Assembly: GCF_000428525.1 (NCBI RefSeq)
Contig: NZ_AUAC01000003.1
Location: 62,001-126,000 of the forward strand
Direction: 5' to 3'
Length of the DNA: 64,000 nt
Origin: Hellea balneolensis DSM 19091
GTDB taxonomy: Bacteria; Pseudomonadota; Alphaproteobacteria; Caulobacterales; Maricaulaceae
Shown: positions 53,145-63,059 of the stretch, piece after piece
Layout: each line of letters starts with the position of its first letter
Position numbering within the stretch: position 1 is the stretch's first letter
The notes under the pieces: model-generated
What the model saw: the letters and a program-made list of their open reading frames with translations, nothing else
Databases searched by the model: none
Told to the model about the DNA's origin: nothing
Made by a program: the position numbers and the translations under genes

Positions 53145-54299
53145 ATGAACGAAAGCCGCGCCGAAATTGTCAATTCCCTCGGGTTTACGAAGCCTGAAGC
53201 GCAGACACGTGTGGTTGTTGCTATGAGCGGCGGCGTGGATAGCTCTGTTTGCGCGGCAATGCTTGCACGTGAGGGCTATGATGTGATTGGCGTAACCCTG
53301 CAGCTTTATGATCACGGCGCCGCTATACAGAAAGCCAAAGCCTGTTGCGCAGGGCAAGATATTTATGATGCTAAACGCGTCGCTGAGATGATGAATTTCC
53401 CGCATTACGTTTTGGATTATGAAAGCAACTTTCGTGAGCAGGTCATTGAGGACTTCGCGGACACTTACCTGAAAGGCTCCACACCTATTCCTTGCGTACG
53501 CTGTAATCAGACTGTCAAATTCAAAGACCTGTTGACTGTTGCCAAAGATCTCGGCGCAGATTGCATGGCCACGGGGCATTACATTAAGCGAGTTATGGGC
53601 CCCGACGGAGCAGAGCTTCACCGCGCTCATGATTATGGCAAAGACCAGAGCTATTTCTTGTTTGCGACGACGCGCGAGCAGCTAGATTTTCTGCGCTTCC
53701 CCCTCGGAGGGATGGAGAAGTCTGAAACACGCGCATTAGCGGTTGAGCTCGGCCTAAATGTGGCGAGTAAACCTGATAGTCAGGATATCTGTTTTGTACC
53801 AACCGGAAAATATACGGATGTGATAGAGAAGATACGTCCGAATGCAGCAGTTCCTGGCGATATCGTGCATTTAGATGGGACAATTCTGGGTCAACACCGC
53901 GGAATTATGTATTACACAATCGGACAACGCCGCGGATTGGGCCTACCTGATGGCTCAGGGGCTGACCCTCTCTTTGTCGTGCGTATAGACTCCGAAACTA
54001 ATCATGTCATTGTGGGGCCGCGTGAGGCGCTGCAGCGTGATAAAATATGGCTCACCGATATTAACTGGATCGGCAAAGGCGAATTTGGCCCTGAGCTTGA
54101 GGGACAGCCCCTGAAAGTAAAAGTCCGTTCAACCCGCCCGCCCGTGCCGGCTATATTTCGTATGCAGGATGATGACGTCATCATTGAACTTGAAACGCCG
54201 GATCAAGGAATATCACCGGGACAAGCCTGTGTGTTTTACGCGCCGGATGAAAAAGCGGCCAGAACATTGGGCGGTGGGTGGATAGTGCGCACGGAATAG
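53145..54299 (+). CDS. mnmA: tRNA-specific 2-thiouridylase MnmA
   Basis: MnmA thiolates U34 of tRNA-Lys, -Glu and -Gln. The 384-aa protein has the ATP PP-loop [11 protein letters not shown], the catalytic cysteines in CVRCNQ and DSQDICFVP, and the C-terminal beta-barrel ([13 protein letters not shown]). ATG 53130 is also possible, but AAAGG lies 7 bp before ATG 53145. It ends with TAG, which shows TAG works as a normal stop here. Confidence 0.95.
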   Translation: MNESRAEIVNSLGFTKPEAQTRVVVAMSGGVDSSVCAAMLAREGYDVIGVTLQLYDHGAAIQKAKACCAGQDIYDAKRVAEMMNFPHYVLDYESNFREQVIEDFADTYLKGSTPIPCVRCNQTVKFKDLLTVAKDLGADCMATGHYIKRVMGPDGAELHRAHDYGKDQSYFLFATTREQLDFLRFPLGGMEKSETRALAVELGLNVASKPDSQDICFVPTGKYTDVIEKIRPNAAVPGDIVHLDGTILGQHRGIMYYTIGQRRGLGLPDGSGADPLFVVRIDSETNHVIVGPREALQRDKIWLTDINWIGKGEFGPELEGQPLKVKVRSTRPPVPAIFRMQDDDVIIELETPDQGISPGQACVFYAPDEKAARTLGGGWIVRTE

Positions 54300-54347
54300 G
54301 TTAAAGCTGTCTTAGGGTGAAAGCCTATAATAAATAAGGAGGCCAAT

Positions 54348-54551
54348 ATGGCTATTATGAAATCAATCGAAGTGATGAGCGAAAGCTCTAAATCTTTTGA
54401 AGATGCTATCCAAAACGCTGTGGACCGTACCGCTAAGACTGTCAAAGATATTCAATCTGCTAATATAAAGAATATGAAGACGACCATTAAAGATGGAAAA
54501 ATCGACAAATTCCGCGTGAATGTAAAAATTACATTCAAAGTCGGCGATTAA
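54348..54551 (+). CDS. Dodecin flavin-storage protein
   Basis: This 67-aa protein (IMKSIEVMSESSKSFEDAIQ in parts, KVDI-like strands ending in KITFKVGD) is a dodecin, a hollow 12-mer that stores riboflavin or FMN. AAGGAGG is the ribosome binding site. A hairpin follows at 54578. Confidence 0.9.
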   Translation: MAIMKSIEVMSESSKSFEDAIQNAVDRTAKTVKDIQSANIKNMKTTIKDGKIDKFRVNVKITFKVGD

Positions 54552-54577
54552 ACGTAAGACTTTTAATAAACAGTCCT

Positions 54578-54593
54578 GCCGGGATTTCCCGGC
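54578..54593 (+). terminator. Hairpin after the dodecin gene
   Basis: GCCGGGA and TCCCGGC form a perfect 7-bp stem around TT, followed by GGTATTT. It is a plausible terminator with a weak T-run. Confidence 0.5.
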
Positions 54594-54613
54594 GGTATTT
54601 ATGAGAGGCCTGA

Positions 54614-54778
54614 ATGCAAGATCAAACCGCTATATTAATAGTCGTCGGATTGGCCGCCGTCTTTTTTGCGCTCTGGGTTTATTCCTCCAAACAGAAGCGT
54701 AAATTTGAAGACGAGCGCCGCAAACGCAAACAAGATTTGGCTCGCTTGAAAAAAGAAGCGCGTCAAAAAGAGGATTAA
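54614..54778 (+). CDS. 54-aa single-pass membrane protein
   Basis: An ATG frame with AGAGG upstream encodes a membrane helix (about 6-24: ILIVVGLAAVFFALWVYSS) followed by a highly charged Lys/Arg/Glu-rich coiled tail (KFEDERRKRKQDL). The composition looks real. The function is unknown. It overlaps the convergent hydrolase gene by 4 bp. Confidence 0.6.
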   Translation: MQDQTAILIVVGLAAVFFALWVYSSKQKRKFEDERRKRKQDLARLKKEARQKED

Positions 54779-55656
54779 GCCAAAGCCTTTTCAAATAACG
54801 CAAGTTTTCGCGCCCAAGCTTTATTGGCCATAGCTTCATCATAAACCGCAGAATCCGGCGGACACCATCCGTGCTGTGTACCCTCATAAACTTCTATTTC
54901 AGCCATAAGTCCCGCTGATACGAACGCGTCTTTGAGCGTCGTTTTGCTCATGGGATCACGCTCATCGTCATTTTCTGCAATTGCGATAAGGTAATCAGCC
55001 TTTATTTCGGGGATAAGCAGATGCGGGCTATTGTCTTTTTCTGTAGCTAAGCCGCCGCCATGGAATGAGGCACCCGCGCTAATGCGGTCTGCCCGCTCAT
55101 GGGCTGTGAACATGGTTATAGGCCCGCCCATACAATATCCTGTCGTGCCAATGCCGCGCGCCGTATCTACCGCGTCCTGTGCGTCTAGCCAGTCCACATA
55201 GGCATTTGCATCAATGCGGTTATGGGTTTCAGTCATGGCGCGGCGATAGGGTATGATTTTCTCGCGCACAGCCGGATCCCGGAATGTTTGTCCGGGTTCA
55301 ACCAGTGCACCTTTAACTTGGCGATAATAAGGATTGACGACAAGCGCCGCATAGCCGTCACCCGCCAGACGTTTAGCCATCATTTTAAAGGCAGGGCGAA
55401 GGCCGACAATATCGGGCCAAATCAGAACAGCTGCATGTGCACCTTTGGAGGGGTGAGCAAAATAAGCATCAGCCATGCCGTCAGGGGTTTTTATCTCAAC
55501 GTCAGATTCAGTTATGCCCGCTTTAGCCTCACCGGGAGCGCAGCCCGCAAAGGCGATAGAAATCGCCGCACCGCCCGCCATGAGGTTAAAGTCCCGCCGC
55601 GAGAGTTGCTTTTTATAAAAGCCTTGATTCTCGAGTTCCGTAATATCATCGCACAT
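54775..55656 (-). CDS. Dienelactone hydrolase family protein, exported
   Basis: The 293-aa hydrolase has a Tat signal (SRRDFNLMAGGAA, about 19-31) ending at a Cys in FAGCAPG that could be a lipobox. The active site is Cys in GYCMGG, Asp in ENDDERDP and His in TQHGW. Dienelactone hydrolases open lactone rings in aromatic breakdown, but many family members act on other esters. Confidence 0.88.
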   Translation of the reverse strand: MCDDITELENQGFYKKQLSRRDFNLMAGGAAISIAFAGCAPGEAKAGITESDVEIKTPDGMADAYFAHPSKGAHAAVLIWPDIVGLRPAFKMMAKRLAGDGYAALVVNPYYRQVKGALVEPGQTFRDPAVREKIIPYRRAMTETHNRIDANAYVDWLDAQDAVDTARGIGTTGYCMGGPITMFTAHERADRISAGASFHGGGLATEKDNSPHLLIPEIKADYLIAIAENDDERDPMSKTTLKDAFVSAGLMAEIEVYEGTQHGWCPPDSAVYDEAMANKAWARKLALFEKALA

Positions 55657-55719
55657 ATAATCTTCTCCTCCTAAGTCATACGCTATGCGAGGATGCGGCG
55701 ATGTTCAATGCCGTAGCCT

Positions 55720-57375
55720 CTAATGTCCGCTGCCGAGGCGCCCTGTTTTTACGCTGTAATCGGTGGCGATTTGATATTCGGGATCATCATCTGAATCGAT
55801 CATAAGCTGTCCAGCGCGGTTCAGCAGCGTATGACAATCACGTGTCAGATGACGCAGACGAATGGATTTGCCGGCCTGTGTATATTTTGCCGCCAAAGCT
55901 TCAATTGCTTGTAGAGCGGATTGGTCCACGACGCGGCTATTGTTAAAATCAACGATAACAGTATCGGGGTCTTCTTTGATCGTGAAAAGCTCATTAAAGC
56001 CTTCAATCGAGCCAAAAAATAAAGGCCCTTCGATTTTATAAACCTTGGTATCACCCTCGACCTCTGTATTTGCATCAATACGGCGGGCTGCATTCCACGC
56101 ATAGGCCAGAGCGCTGATTATAACGCCGACGATCACGGCAACGGCCAAGTCATGATAGACGGTCACAACCGTCACAATCACAATGACAAGCGCGTCTATC
56201 AGTGGCACGCGGCGCATAATAGAAAAAGACTGCCAGGCAAATGTGCCTATCACGACCATAAACATAACGCCGACAAGCGCCGCCAGAGGGATGCGCTCAA
56301 TGATGCCTTTGTCAAACCATGTAATGCCGAAATTATTAAAGAATGGCCCGATTTGTCCTTCGAGCAGGATAAAGGCGAGCAAGAAAAGCGCCGCCGCAAT
56401 TCCGGATAATCGCGTGCGCGCCCCAGATTTAATATTGATCATGGATTGGCCGATCATTGCACAGCCGCCCATGCCGCCAAAAAACCCTGTGACCGTGTTG
56501 GCCACGCCTTGGGCGACACATTCTTGAGATGCGCCCCCGCGTTCTTCTTTGATCTCGCCAACAAGATTAAGGGTGAGCAAGCTTTCGATCAATCCAATTG
56601 CGGCCAAGATCAGCGCATAGGGAAAGATGATCTTAAATGTGTCTATATTAAAAGGGGCGAGCGGCGTTCCGTAAATGCCTTCACCCTCACCAAATGGAAT
56701 ATGAAACCCGGGAAGGCCGCCTTTAATTGAAGCCAAATCACCTACCGTTTGAACATCAAGCTTGAACGCCAAAACAAGCGCCGTGACCACGCCGATCCCC
56801 AAAAGCGGAGCGGGCACAGCTTTGGTGATTTTGGGGGCGGCCCAGATTAAAAGCATCGTCAGCGCCACAAGGCCGAGCATAAGTATGAGCGGCGTGCCCG
56901 TCAGCCATGTGCCTTCTAATATATGAAAGGGCCCATAATGTTCGCCCGGAATGCGCACGGGCGGCGCGGATTGAAATTGGCTTAATTGTGCCATGCCAAT
57001 CACGATAGCGAGGCCATTTACAAAGCCCAACATAACGGGATGAGGCACAAGGCGAATAAACTTCCCAAGCTTAAAAACACCGGCGAGGATTTGCATAATG
57101 CCCATCAAGATAACTGTGGCGAAAAGATATTCCACGCCGTGATCCGCGACCAGTGCGACCATCACGACCGCAAGTGCGCCTGTGGCGCCGGAAATCATGC
57201 CTGGGCGTCCGCCAATCAGCGCCGTAATCAACCCTACAATAAAAGCTGCATAAAGCCCGACTAGCGGCTCGACCCCTGCTACAAAGGCAAAGGCGATCGC
57301 TTCGGGCACAAGGGCGAGGGCCACGGTTAGTCCCGCCAATATTTCAACCTTTGACCGATTGAAATTAAACGTCAT
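55720..57375 (-). CDS. SulP-family anion transporter with STAS domain
   Basis: The 551-aa transporter has about 10-12 membrane segments beginning EILAGLTVALALVPEAIAFA, the glycine-rich GMISGATGALAVV, and a cytoplasmic STAS domain at the end (VIVDFNNSRVVDQSALQAI). SulP proteins carry sulfate, bicarbonate or other anions. The frame opens at 57507, but the first 44 residues are Arg/Pro-rich and unlike the family, so ATG 57375 is preferred. Confidence 0.9.
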   Translation of the reverse strand: MTFNFNRSKVEILAGLTVALALVPEAIAFAFVAGVEPLVGLYAAFIVGLITALIGGRPGMISGATGALAVVMVALVADHGVEYLFATVILMGIMQILAGVFKLGKFIRLVPHPVMLGFVNGLAIVIGMAQLSQFQSAPPVRIPGEHYGPFHILEGTWLTGTPLILMLGLVALTMLLIWAAPKITKAVPAPLLGIGVVTALVLAFKLDVQTVGDLASIKGGLPGFHIPFGEGEGIYGTPLAPFNIDTFKIIFPYALILAAIGLIESLLTLNLVGEIKEERGGASQECVAQGVANTVTGFFGGMGGCAMIGQSMINIKSGARTRLSGIAAALFLLAFILLEGQIGPFFNNFGITWFDKGIIERIPLAALVGVMFMVVIGTFAWQSFSIMRRVPLIDALVIVIVTVVTVYHDLAVAVIVGVIISALAYAWNAARRIDANTEVEGDTKVYKIEGPLFFGSIEGFNELFTIKEDPDTVIVDFNNSRVVDQSALQAIEALAAKYTQAGKSIRLRHLTRDCHTLLNRAGQLMIDSDDDPEYQIATDYSVKTGRLGSGH

Positions 57376-57545
57376 AGGTCCATCGCGGCGGCGCGCCGGA
57401 ATGGAGATTCTATCGGCAAAGGCGGAAAGTGTAGAACGGATCACGGGGTAGCTTTCGGATGGGGTCTGTAAGCCGCGCGGTCTATAGGGAAGGCGAGAGA
57501 GGCGCAAGGCCTGTTTGTAGAGGGGCGTTGGCGACTAAGTGATGA

Positions 57546-58694
57546 TCAATACAGTATAGGTCCTCTTAATTTAAGTTTCTCTTCTGTATGAACACTTTTC
57601 CCAGATATCGTTGCGCCAGGGATATCAATTTCATAAATCTGATTTAACATATTCGCTGTGAACTCGTCATATTCATGTGCAAGAAATTTAATGCATGTTT
57701 CAACATTTTCCTTCTGCTTATTTAGAACAGGTGCTTTCTTTATTTCCAAGGCGTTAGCATATAATTTTGGATGAAAAAATGCATAGTCAGCCAGAGGTCT
57801 AACTCTATCCCAAGGTTCGTGACCAAGATCAAATTTCGCGCCGTCCGGGCCAATCACCAAATACTCTAGATGAGCTTTTATTTTTTTGTTTTTAGTAATG
57901 CGACAAATACGGTCGATCCTCTCAATATCTTCAAAATTGAAAGATATTTCAGACGTCGTAAAATATTTGTTTTTTACAAACTTGTTGCCAGATTGCCATT
58001 CATACCAATAAAGATCGAAAGTGAAAAAGACGGCAAATAAGGCTATAAAAAAAGCAGTTAAAGCTCTAATTTTCCCATTAGGCCTTTTGAAGATTTTCGA
58101 TAATGTAGCCTCTACTTCAGAGTCCTGAATATCTAAATCAATTTCTTTCCTGTAATATAGGTGTAGTATGTCTTCACAAAAATCTTCGGGGTCTCTTTGC
58201 CCGGGAATAAGCTGTCCCCATCCCTGTTCATAAACAAGGAATCTTCTGAATAATGGATTTCGCTTTGCAACCACCATGCAAATTACTGTTGCTATCATCA
58301 AGCCTGCTGGAATTGCCAAGACCCCTGCAAAAAGAAAATCTGTTCTCGCAAAAACATAGTCCGCATTTTCTGGAATGCGTTCTAATACTTTGTGACGGAG
58401 AAATTGGAATAAAACCCAATAGGCTCCAACTGAAATTCCTGCACTCGCAATGCACACGAACGTGTTATGCCCTATGATTTTATAATAATGCGGGTATTCA
58501 GTTTTTAGAACATCATGCCATATCTTTTGGGCAACTGTTTCTATTCTGGAATATTCTTCATCTGACAGATTTTTGCCATAACCAGGTGTTTTCAATTTAT
58601 TATAACCAAGACGCACCCAACTAAGAACGATGTAGGTGATACCAACGAAAACAATAATTAACATTGGTTTTAAAAATATAATTAGCGATTCCAT
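57546..58694 (-). CDS. Membrane protein of unknown function
   Basis: The 382-aa protein has four hydrophobic segments (about 7-27, 80-98, 115-142, 207-228) and a C-terminal soluble region of about 150 residues with [24 protein letters not shown]. It is lower in G+C than its neighbours, which may indicate recent arrival. I recognise no family. Confidence 0.7.
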
Positions 58695-59296
58695 TTTATC
58701 CCCGTACAGAAATCTGAGTTTTTACCAACTATAGATTGTGGGTTTACTTGAGGTGAAAATTTATGGTTAATTTAAGTCTCAGATAAAATCCGCGTTATAG
58801 ACCTCATTTCTCATGACACATCTACCCTGCCAAAAGACTCGGTTTTTTTGAAAAGGAAACCAAACATCTCAGCACTTTCCAATTAAATGGACGGCCCGCA
58901 GGGTCGATGCCTTGAGGCACCTTCTTAAGATAATAAACACAAGGCACTAACCCTGCGGCGGTGATTTTATCTGCGGCTTCTCAAGTGAAGCCAACAGAGG
59001 CCAGCTTTCCGCGCGCGTAAGTCGTGGCGCTCAACCTCACCGTCCCCCTACCAACAAACCTACGCGATTGCCTGTCCAAATAGGAGGAACCCATGCAGGA
59101 TAACATAGGGTGATGAAGGAGAGGATTAAGTTTTTTGAAAGTGCAGCAGAGTTGGAAAAATAGACTAAATGACCAAGAATTGATGTGGTTAATATCTCAA
59201 AAGGAACGTGAGCGAACGTGTCGTGGCGACCAGTTGAACCCTCATACGCCTTAGGACGCTCAGTTTCGAAGAATGGAAAGGCTATTGATTAAGACT
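58695..59296. other. 602-bp gene-free region with a long hairpin; possible structured RNA
   Basis: At 58896-58958 CCGCAGGGT and ACCCTGCGG (9 bp) enclose a 3x3 internal loop and a second stem TGCCTTG/CAAGGCA, with a 25-nt loop. A further hairpin GGCTTC/GAAGCC follows at 58976-58991. The fold looks like a small RNA or RNA leader, but I could not match it to 6S, tmRNA, RNase P or SRP RNA. On the minus strand the same DNA has a short open frame with KKVPQGIDPAGRPFNW, ending at a TAG near 58829, so a gene fragment is an alternative. Confidence 0.35.
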
Positions 59297-59593
59297 CTAT
59301 TTTGTTAAGCGGGCTCCTTTAACCAAAGCAAGTAAACCAATCAGGTTGATCCCGATCGCCAGACCCCAACTCAACGCCGAAAAATAACCGGGTAGAGCGG
59401 AATTAGATATTAATGCTGAAACATGAGTATATATGCCCGAATAGGCTAACAAAGCGATGACGGGCAAAATTGCTATGGCATAAATACGGCGATAACCTAT
59501 AAACCCTGCAAAAATAATCACAGCCGCAATCACCATAAATGCCAGTCCCAAAATCGGATCCGTCGGCGCGAGTGCTGTTCCACCGGATTTCAT
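59297..59593 (-). CDS. Small membrane protein, probably the 3' part of an amber-interrupted gene
   Basis: The 98-aa ORF has three hydrophobic segments (about 14-33, 36-55, 72-92). Upstream, in the same frame, lies another 22-codon open stretch encoding a membrane helix, split off by one TAG (see 59594-59668). The ORF itself starts at ATG 59593 without a clear ribosome binding site. It lies after the lipase gene on the same strand. The function is unknown. Confidence 0.6.
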   Translation of the reverse strand: MKSGGTALAPTDPILGLAFMVIAAVIIFAGFIGYRRIYAIAILPVIALLAYSGIYTHVSALISNSALPGYFSALSWGLAIGINLIGLLALVKGARLTK

Positions 59594-59668
59594 GAACTAG
59601 AGACTGACAAGATTATACAGAATACCCAGTGCCACCCATATAAACTGGAAAGTTGTGATTCGGTTCAC
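59594..59668 (-). pseudogene. In-frame 5' extension of the 59297 gene, interrupted by TAG
   Basis: From GTG 59668, 12 bp after the lipase stop, the frame reads MNRITTFQFIWVALGILYNL then VSL, then TAG (59599-59597), TTC, and the ATG of the following ORF. The sequence on both sides looks like one four-helix membrane protein. Either the gene is broken by an amber mutation or the stop is sometimes read through. Confidence 0.5.
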
Positions 59669-59680
59669 TTCGTTATCCGC

Positions 59681-60904
59681 TTAATCAGGACAACTGTTTT
59701 CAACAGCTTCGCTGGCCATGACCGTTTTTGCAAAGGCCATGGCACCTTCGGTGGATTGCAAAAGTCCCTGATTATGATTGGCGCCGTCATAGGTATTGAT
59801 CATCAATTTGGAGCCCGCCTCACAGGCGTCATTTAAAAACGCCTGCTGCATGGCTAGGGGCGTAATTTTGTCATTGGTGCCAGTGCCTGTGAAAACTGGA
59901 ATCTTCAAAGCGAGTTTTGGAAACTGCATGCGCTTCATTGCCGCCATAAGCTTAAATGTAGTCGAGCCGGAAAATGTCCTATTGGACGACAATCCGGCTT
60001 CTGTGGTTTGGGCGATGAAATCAAAGACGCAAGCTTCGCCAATTTTGGAAACAACAGGCCAGGCCTCGCTGCGGATCACATCATCGAGTTTGAAACCCGG
60101 GTCGATCTGTTCGGTCAGAGCGAGCATATAAAGCGAAAGCACAAGACTAGCATCCACCGCGTCTGGATCGGAGTTCTTACGTAGAGCCATTACAACTTTG
60201 CGAGAAAAATAAGGAATACCTGTGACCATGATGCCGTCAAAATTCACCTCAGGCGCATAATCTGCCGCCATGCCAGCTGAGGCAATGGCGCCTGAGGCGC
60301 CTTGGGATTGACCAGCCATGACAGTTTTTTTGCTTAATGGAAAACCACTGGATTGAAGAGCTCGAATTAAATCCAGATTATTATGAGCCATGGTGCGTGA
60401 GTCCATATAAGGGTGCGTTCCCGGTGTTCCGAGTCCCTGATAATCCGAGGCCGCAATGGCGAATCCGGCCTGTAGCCAAGGATTAAGATAGGTGCGATCT
60501 CGTTCACTCCGTCCTGCAAAAGATGGCGCACAAACATCACCAATGCCGACAGTGCCATGAGACCAGACCAAAAGCGGCCAACCGCCTTCAGGCACTTCGC
60601 CTTCGGGCAGGTAAAGGGCTGCGGAAACCGCATTAATGTCCCGCCCATCTAGGCCTTCTGTTGACGTGTAAAGCAGGCGGATATTATGAGCCGCGCTCAA
60701 CAGAGCTTGATCATCAGAAAGAGCTTCCTGTCGCAATAACACGCCGGGCACGTCCGGCAATTCTGTCGGCGGTACATAAAATTCCGACAGAACCACATCA
60801 CCTCTTGTCGGGGCTGGTTCACTTGAACTGCAGGCCGTGAACATCAAAGTCGTTGAAAATAAAGTTGTCAGCAGAGCTATTCGTCTATTTGAAAAAATTT
60901 GCAT
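59681..60904 (-). CDS. Secretory lipase-type alpha/beta hydrolase, lipoprotein
   Basis: The 407-aa protein has a lipobox (FTACSSS, Cys25), WSHGTVGIGDVCAPS (oxyanion region) and the nucleophile elbow GQSQGA, followed by GTNDKITP (acid) and ANHNQG (His). This is the LIP/secretory lipase pattern. It probably hydrolyses esters at the cell surface or in the periplasm. AAGGGGAA precedes the ATG. Confidence 0.85.
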   Translation of the reverse strand: MQIFSNRRIALLTTLFSTTLMFTACSSSEPAPTRGDVVLSEFYVPPTELPDVPGVLLRQEALSDDQALLSAAHNIRLLYTSTEGLDGRDINAVSAALYLPEGEVPEGGWPLLVWSHGTVGIGDVCAPSFAGRSERDRTYLNPWLQAGFAIAASDYQGLGTPGTHPYMDSRTMAHNNLDLIRALQSSGFPLSKKTVMAGQSQGASGAIASAGMAADYAPEVNFDGIMVTGIPYFSRKVVMALRKNSDPDAVDASLVLSLYMLALTEQIDPGFKLDDVIRSEAWPVVSKIGEACVFDFIAQTTEAGLSSNRTFSGSTTFKLMAAMKRMQFPKLALKIPVFTGTGTNDKITPLAMQQAFLNDACEAGSKLMINTYDGANHNQGLLQSTEGAMAFAKTVMASEAVENSCPD

Positions 60905-61258
60905 TTAAAAATTCCCCTTTGCCGTTATATTTTGCCCAGTATTTTTTTCTGTTCAAAATCTGGCACTAAACAAGTTCCACATTACACCCAATAAGTCCAC
61001 CATGATCCATCATTCCAAATTCGGAGAAGGAACATAACATTCTAAGATGGCGAACTTGTGTGTGAGTGCCTTATTCTGGGCGTTTCTAGACCCTAAGCTA
61101 ACCTCCGCCATACTCTCATCCCGAAGCAGAGTCGCCACTTTTTAGAGTTCAAATCCTCTCAAGATATTTTGATTTTAATTCGCTGTTAAGCACCTCTACA
61201 AACGGGATTGTAATCGCTAGCATCCATTATGGCATTTATACTATTGTGGAGAGTATTT
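60905..61258. other. Gene-free stretch
   Basis: I see no convincing gene, RNA or repeat in these 354 bp. The left end holds the leader of the lipase gene (minus strand). GAGTTCAAATCCTC at 61145-61158 looks like a tRNA T arm, but no cloverleaf can be built around it. Confidence 0.5.
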
Positions 61259-61375
61259 ATGCGTGAACTCACGGATTACGAAATTGAGTTATTTGATCGA
61301 ACAGGTCAGATCCCTGACACTAAAGTGCCTTTCGGACATAAAGAACGGCCACAGGTCAAATTTGAACAAAGATAA
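61259..61375 (+). CDS. 38-aa ORF with a good ribosome binding site
   Basis: ATG follows GGAGAG by 5 bp and opens a frame with MRELTDYEIELFDRTGQIP, ending at TAA. The product is hydrophilic and acidic. I do not recognise it; it may be a small protein or a gene remnant. It ends 34 bp before the convergent glycosylase gene. Confidence 0.35.
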   Translation: MRELTDYEIELFDRTGQIPDTKVPFGHKERPQVKFEQR

Positions 61376-61408
61376 ATACGCTCCCTATTCACTCTTGCCA
61401 AGCGGTGG

Positions 61409-62170
61409 TCACTTAGTCGGGTTTAACTGCTCCCTAAGCGCCAATAAATCTCGCCAAGCGTCCTTTTTCAGCACGGGCTGGCGTAATAAAAATGCTGGAT
61501 GATATATGGGCAGGGCGGGTATCTCTACTCCAGCCGCCGTCACGCTTTGCCATTGGCCGCGTTGCTTCATGATACCTGTGAGGCCCGTCATGGCGGAGAG
61601 CGAAACTCCGCCCACTATTAGCAGAACTTTGGGCGCGGCGAGCTCAATGTGGCGATCCAAAAAGGGACGGCACATGTCGATTTCATCAGCGGTGGGATTG
61701 CGGTTTTTGGGCGGCCGCCAATTGACCACATTGGTGATGTAAAAGTCATCCTCTGTTAGGCCGATACTGGCGAGCATTTTATCAAGCAGCTGTCCCGAAC
61801 GCCCGACAAAAGGCTTTCCGGTGATGTCTTCATCGCGGCCCGGCGCTTCGCCGATGACCATCAAATCAGCCTCGGGATTACCCCGCGCAAAGACACATTG
61901 ACGCGCGGCGTCAGAAAGCGCTCCGGCATCAAATTTATCCATAGACGCTTTGAGCTCGGCCAAAGTTTTTGCTTTGGCGGCAATGGGCGCGGCATCCATG
62001 ATGGGTTTTGAGCTTGGCGAGTTGGTTGGAGGCGCGGCTTTTTTTTGGGCGGATTGCGGCTGCGAAGCCGGCGGCGTAGCTTTGCGCCGAGGCGTAGAGA
62101 GTCTCACTTCTGGCACATCCACCCCCGCGGCGTCCCACCATTCCAGCACTGATTTTAGCGCTTTATCCAT
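61409..62170 (-). CDS. Type 4-like uracil-DNA glycosylase
   Basis: The 253-aa protein has a low-complexity Pro/Ala/Lys N-terminus (about 1-70) and then a UDG domain with [35 protein letters not shown] and YHPAFLLR. Type 4 enzymes hold a 4Fe-4S cluster with four Cys. This protein has only two Cys (residue 92 and the one in MCRPFL), so the cluster cannot form in the usual way. It overlaps the RimK-like gene by 8 bp. Confidence 0.85.
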   Translation of the reverse strand: MDKALKSVLEWWDAAGVDVPEVRLSTPRRKATPPASQPQSAQKKAAPPTNSPSSKPIMDAAPIAAKAKTLAELKASMDKFDAGALSDAARQCVFARGNPEADLMVIGEAPGRDEDITGKPFVGRSGQLLDKMLASIGLTEDDFYITNVVNWRPPKNRNPTADEIDMCRPFLDRHIELAAPKVLLIVGGVSLSAMTGLTGIMKQRGQWQSVTAAGVEIPALPIYHPAFLLRQPVLKKDAWRDLLALREQLNPTK

Positions 62171-63029
62171 TTATGTTCGCCTCGTTCACCATTGTCTCTA
62201 TATAGCGAATAATCTCTCCTGCGATATCTTTTCCCGTCGCTTTTTCTATGCCTTGCAATCCGGGCGAGGAATTGACTTCGAGCAAAAGCGGACCGCTATC
62301 GCTTCGCAATATATCCACGCCTGCAATAGACAGGCCGAGAACTTCGGCGGCGTCAATGGCCATACTGCTCTCGTCTTTGGAGAGGGCCGCAGGCATACCT
62401 TGACCGCCTTGATGAATATTCGCGCGAAATTCGCCCTGGGCCGCGACGCGCTGCATCGCGCCGACGACTTTGCCCCCCACAACAAAACAGCGCAAATCCG
62501 TGCCTCTGGCTTCTTTGATGAATTCCTGAATCAGGAAGGCTTTTTGTTTGCGGATATATTTTCCAATTTTCTTATGGGCCTTATCAACATCATTGATGAG
62601 GTAAACCGCATTGCCTTGCGTGCCTTTCAAGCGCTTTAAAATAAAGGGATAACCGCCAATAGATTTTATGGCTGTATCAATATTGCGGGCATCAGCTAAG
62701 GTCACGGTTTTTGGTACATTTATCTCGGCGCTTTTAAGAACTTGCCCCGCCAGGAATTTATTGCGTGAATGAATAAGGCCATAAGAGGATGTGGTGACCG
62801 GTATATCGGCCTCTTCGAGTGACATGATAAGGCTGTGTCCGTAATCTGTCAGGCCCACGCCGATGCGCGGAATAACAGCATCAGGTTCAGGCGACAGGCC
62901 GCTGGTAAAGGCCTCGCCATTCACATTCAGGATTTGTTCCAATGAGAGAAGTGGATAGACATTGTGTCCCGCTTTACGCCCGGCCTCCATCATGCGTTGA
63001 TTAGAATAATTAGACGGGTCAGCCGTCAA
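62163..63029 (-). CDS. RimK-like ATP-grasp ligase (second of two)
   Basis: The ATP-grasp protein resembles RimK, which adds glutamates to ribosomal protein S6. Visible are NKFLAGQVLKSA, FILKRLKGTQGNAVYL, FLIQEFIKEARGTDLRCFVV and [18 protein letters not shown] 63029 is the only ordinary start, giving 288 aa, but the family's first strand (LNIAIL) is encoded just before it, in frame back to the TAG of the upstream paralogue. So the true start is either a rare codon (ATT 63056 or 63032) or the stop is read through. Confidence 0.8.
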   Translation of the reverse strand: MTADPSNYSNQRMMEAGRKAGHNVYPLLSLEQILNVNGEAFTSGLSPEPDAVIPRIGVGLTDYGHSLIMSLEEADIPVTTSSYGLIHSRNKFLAGQVLKSAEINVPKTVTLADARNIDTAIKSIGGYPFILKRLKGTQGNAVYLINDVDKAHKKIGKYIRKQKAFLIQEFIKEARGTDLRCFVVGGKVVGAMQRVAAQGEFRANIHQGGQGMPAALSKDESSMAIDAAEVLGLSIAGVDILRSDSGPLLLEVNSSPGLQGIEKATGKDIAGEIIRYIETMVNEANING

Positions 63030-63059
63030 AATGGCGATATTTAGCGAGGCTGTAATCGC

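Noticed and set aside
53001-53630. 209-aa minus-strand frame opposite mnmA
   Set aside because: It is antisense to the conserved PP-loop region of mnmA and matches nothing known.
58896-58958. 6S RNA gene
   Set aside because: CCTGCGGCGG at 58951-58960 recalls one strand of the E. coli 6S RNA, but the closing stem and central bubble cannot be built from the flanking sequence.
61145-61158. tRNA fragment with a T-arm-like sequence
   Set aside because: The stem is not five base pairs with a seven-base loop, and no acceptor or anticodon arm lies around it.
61950-62639. 229-aa plus-strand frame across the UDG and RimK-like genes
   Set aside because: It runs antisense through two well-supported genes and has no recognisable domain.
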